From Actinomycetota bacterium (GTDB lineage: Bacteria > Actinomycetota > Actinomycetes > Streptosporangiales > Streptosporangiaceae): a stretch of DNA of 39,818 nucleotides. The position numbers and the translations under genes were made by a program. The stretch lies in the NCBI GenBank assembly GCA_027314515.1, contig DAHVAR010000116.1, positions 1 through 39,818 on the forward strand, written 5' to 3'. Shown here piece after piece: positions 37,452 to 39,818 of this stretch (position 1 is its first letter; each line of letters starts with the position of its first letter). The notes beneath the pieces are model-generated. The model did not search any database and had not been told where the DNA came from. It saw nothing but the letters and a program-made list of their open reading frames with translations.

Positions 37452-39470
37452 ATGACTGACATCGCGCCCAGCGCCGGCTCTGCCAGTGCCGGCGAGCACA
37501 GGGCCGGCGAGCACAGTGCCGGCGAGCACAGGGACGTCGAGCACAGGGACGTCGAGCGGATTCCCTACGACGTCGTCGTGATCGGGGCTGGCGGCTCGGG
37601 CTTGCGGGCCGCAATCGAGGCACGGCTGGCCGGCAAGCGAACCGCGATCATCTCCAAGTCCCTGTTCGGCAAGGCGCATACCGTCATGGCCGAGGGCGGC
37701 TGCGCGGCCGCCATGGGCAACGTCAACAGCAACGACAACTGGATGGTGCACTTCCGCGACACGATGCGCGGCGGCAAGTTCCTGAACAATCCGCGGATGG
37801 CGGAATTGCACGCCAAGGAAGCCCCGGACCGGGTCTATGAGCTGGAGGCCTGGGGAGCGCTGTTCGACCGCACCTCCGGCGGCAAGATCAGCCAGCGGAA
37901 CTTCGGCGGGCACGAGTACCCGCGGCTCGCCCACGTCGGCGACCGCACTGGCCTGGAGATGATCCGCACCCTGCAGCAGAAGGTCGTCGCGCTGCAGCAG
38001 GAGGATGCCGTCTCGCACGGCGACCCGGAGGCGATGATCAAGGTTTATGCCGAGACCACGATCACCCGGCTGATCAAGGACGGCGAGGGCCGGATCGCCG
38101 GCGCGTTCGGCTACATCCGCGAGACCGGGCAGTTCGTGGTCTTCGAGGCACCCGCGGTCATCCTGGCGACCGGGGGCATCGGCAAGACCTTCAAGGTCAG
38201 CTCGAACTCCTGGGAGTACACCGGAGACGGCCACGCGCTCGCGCTGCTGGCCGGGGCCAAGCTGCTGAACATGGAATTCGTCCAGTTCCACCCGACGCAC
38301 ATGGTGTGGCCAATCTCGGTGCGCGGCCTGCTGGTCACCGAGTCGGTGCGCGGCGACGGCGGCGTGCTGCGCAACTCCGAGGGCAAGCGGTACATGTTCA
38401 ACTACGTTCCGGACGTGTTCCGCGCGCAGTACGCCGAGACCGAGGAAGAGGCCGACCGCTGGTACTCCGACCCGGATCACAACCGCCGCCCGCCGGAACT
38501 GCTACCGCGCGACGAGGTCGCCAGGGCGAACAACGCCGAAGTCAAGGCCGGGCGCGGCTCGCCGCACGGCGGGGTGTACCTGGACATCGCCTCGCGGCTG
38601 CCGGCCGAGGAGATCCTCAAGCGGCTGCCCTCGATGCACCACCAGTTCAAGGAACTGGCCGATGTCGACATCACCAAGGAGCCGATGGAGGTCGGGCCGG
38701 CCCAGCACTACGTGATGGGCGGGGTCGAGGTCGATCCGGACACCGGCGAGTCTTGCGTGCCCGGGCTGTTCGCGGCCGGCGAGGTGTCCGGCGGCATGCA
38801 CGGCTCGAACCGGCTTGGCGGCAACTCGCTGTCTGACCTGCTGGTGTTCGGCCGCCGGGCCGGATTCGGAGCGGCCGAGTACGTCGGCCGGCTAGGGGCC
38901 AAGCTCCCGGTGGCCGACGAGGGCGAGATCGAGGCGGCGCGCGTCGAGGCGCTGGCTCCGCTGCAGCGGCCGGACGGGGAGAACCCCTATGCCGTGCATG
39001 CCGACGTCCAGGAGACGATGAGCAACCTGGTCGGCATCATCAGGACCGAGACCGAGATCAAGAAAGCCCTCGCCGAACTGGAGACCCTCGGCGTGCGTGC
39101 CAGCGCTGTCGCGGCGGCCGGCGGCAGCGCCTACAACCCTGGCTGGCACCTGGCACTGGACCTGCGGAACATCATGCTGATGGCCAGGTGCGTCGCGTCG
39201 GCAGCGCTGGAGCGCCAGGAGAGCCGGGGCGGGCACACCCGCGACGATTACCCGGGCATGCGGCCTGAGTGGCGCAAGGTCAACCTCGTCTGCGCGCTCG
39301 ACGGCGACGAGATCAGGATTACCCGGCACCCGGTGCCGCCGATGCGCGATGACCTGATCGCCCTGTTTGACCGTGCCGAGCTGAAGAAGTACCTGACCGA
39401 CGAAGAGATGGCTGCGCTTCCGGCTGAGGCTCCGGCTTCTGTCGCCGCCGCCAGCGAGGAGGCGCACTGA
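37452..39470 (+). CDS. sdhA: Succinate dehydrogenase flavoprotein subunit
   Basis: A 672-residue FAD subunit oxidising succinate to fumarate in the TCA cycle. FAD loop VVVIGAGGSGLRAAIEA, covalent FAD on His76 in FGKAHTVMAEGG, QFHPTHMVWP, RGDGGVLRNSEGKRYM, the active-site HHQFKELADVDITKEPMEV region and GLFAAGEVSGGMHGSNRLGGNS are all present. The ATG at 37452 leaves an N-terminal extension of about 35 residues made of AGEH(R/S) and DVEHR repeats, encoded by 15-bp repeats. It is not part of the fold and is unusual. 13 bp after sdhC, and its stop overlaps the sdhB start (TGATG). Confidence 0.96.
   Translation: MTDIAPSAGSASAGEHRAGEHSAGEHRDVEHRDVERIPYDVVVIGAGGSGLRAAIEARLAGKRTAIISKSLFGKAHTVMAEGGCAAAMGNVNSNDNWMVHFRDTMRGGKFLNNPRMAELHAKEAPDRVYELEAWGALFDRTSGGKISQRNFGGHEYPRLAHVGDRTGLEMIRTLQQKVVALQQEDAVSHGDPEAMIKVYAETTITRLIKDGEGRIAGAFGYIRETGQFVVFEAPAVILATGGIGKTFKVSSNSWEYTGDGHALALLAGAKLLNMEFVQFHPTHMVWPISVRGLLVTESVRGDGGVLRNSEGKRYMFNYVPDVFRAQYAETEEEADRWYSDPDHNRRPPELLPRDEVARANNAEVKAGRGSPHGGVYLDIASRLPAEEILKRLPSMHHQFKELADVDITKEPMEVGPAQHYVMGGVEVDPDTGESCVPGLFAAGEVSGGMHGSNRLGGNSLSDLLVFGRRAGFGAAEYVGRLGAKLPVADEGEIEAARVEALAPLQRPDGENPYAVHADVQETMSNLVGIIRTETEIKKALAELETLGVRASAVAAAGGSAYNPGWHLALDLRNIMLMARCVASAALERQESRGGHTRDDYPGMRPEWRKVNLVCALDGDEIRITRHPVPPMRDDLIALFDRAELKKYLTDEEMAALPAEAPASVAAASEEAH
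37488..37559 (+). repeat. 15-bp repeats encoding the SdhA N-terminal extension
   Basis: Units GCCGGCGAGCACAGG at 37488, 37503 (last base T) and 37518, followed by two GACGTCGAGC-type units at 37533 and 37548; five periods of 15 bp in frame. They encode AGEHR, AGEHS, AGEHR, DVEHR, DVERI. The near-perfect match of the first three units implies recent expansion. Confidence 0.93.
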
Positions 39471-39818
39471 TGAGCTACAAGGCAGCGCTGCGGGTCTGGC
39501 GCGGCAACCACGGCCAGGGCGACCTCGCTGACTACACGGTCGAGGTCAACGAGGGTGAGGTCGTGCTCGACGTGCTGCACCGGCTGCAGGCTACCCAGGC
39601 GGGCGACCTGGCTATCCGGTGGAACTGCAAGGCCGGCAAGTGCGGGTCATGCTCCATGGAGATCAACGGCCGCCCACGGCTGGCATGCATGACCCGGATG
39701 TCCACGTTCACCGAGGACGAGGTGCTGACCGTCACGCCGCTGCGCACCTTCCCGGTGATCAGGGACCTGGTCACGGACGTTTCGTTCAACTACGCCAAGG
39801 CATTGCAGATCCCGTCGT
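39470..39818 (+). CDS. sdhB: Succinate dehydrogenase iron-sulfur subunit (5' part)
   Basis: Starts at the ATG overlapping the sdhA stop and runs off the window after 116 codons. The N-terminal plant-type ferredoxin domain is complete: Cys53, Cys58, Cys61 and Cys73 in WNCKAGKCGSC and RLACMT hold the 2Fe-2S cluster. The C-terminal domain with the 3Fe-4S and 4Fe-4S clusters lies beyond the edge. YKAALRVWRGNHGQGDL at the N-terminus is the actinobacterial Sdh1 form. Electrons pass from SdhA through it to the membrane subunit. Confidence 0.96.
   Translation, partial: MSYKAALRVWRGNHGQGDLADYTVEVNEGEVVLDVLHRLQATQAGDLAIRWNCKAGKCGSCSMEINGRPRLACMTRMSTFTEDEVLTVTPLRTFPVIRDLVTDVSFNYAKALQIPS

Overview
This window is high-GC chromosomal DNA of an actinomycete. 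The clues are MshB (mycothiol biosynthesis), a DUF3117 protein, a DivIVA-like membrane protein, a DUF6113 partner of mshB, an AbaA/RsbW-like orphan ATPase, a mycobacterial Sdh1-type succinate dehydrogenase, and many GTG starts and apparently leaderless genes. I see no tRNA, rRNA, CRISPR array, insertion sequence or prophage. The base composition looks even, so this reads as core chromosome, probably of a soil actinomycete outside Streptomyces and Mycobacterium (an inference from gene order only).

Layout. 0-2.1 kb: the tail of an unknown gene, then a DEAD-box RNA helicase with a structured leader. 2.3-6.4 kb: an alpha/beta hydrolase facing a minus-strand run DUF6758 - PHP phosphoesterase - MBL hydrolase - RecB-like Fe-S nuclease. 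6.5-9.1 kb: a Nudix hydrolase, a ROK sugar kinase and a CitE-like CoA-ester lyase. 9.2-22.7 kb: a block in the order known from the Mycobacterium tuberculosis Rv1177-Rv1229 segment, namely mrp, tatB, htrA, rseA-like anti-sigma, sigE-like ECF sigma, O-methyltransferase, DUF3117, (enoyl-CoA hydratase and orphan ATPase inserted), tagI, DivIVA-like, LOG protein, dapD, (lysozyme-like protein), fdxA, dapC. It joins envelope stress response, Tat export, Fe-S cluster assembly and lysine/diaminopimelate synthesis. 22.9-26.8 kb: a membrane protein with a sigma-region-2-like N-terminus, a DUF2087 protein and a second-type cysteinyl-tRNA synthetase. 26.8-29.8 kb: an arginine-to-glutamate module (ddaH-rocD) preceded by an unusual leader with small ORFs and repeats, then a histidine phosphatase and a strong bidirectional terminator. 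29.9-36.4 kb: mshB with a DUF6113 partner, divergent from an S9 peptidase - lactonase - P1 peptidase run, ending at a methyltransferase gene broken by an internal deletion. 36.6-39.8 kb: sdhC-sdhA-sdhB, the last cut by the window edge.

Three patterns cut across the genes. First, short direct duplications (mostly two copies, 13-20 bp unit, most of them head to tail) recur at gene boundaries, several spanning a stop codon, and a 15-bp (five-codon) version expands inside three proteins. Second, at least a dozen genes have no Shine-Dalgarno but a TAnnnT-like -10 box 6-8 nt before the start codon, the arrangement expected of leaderless mRNAs; this also fixes several start sites. Third, two genes (helicase, O-methyltransferase) look as if they start at a non-canonical codon behind a strong Shine-Dalgarno.
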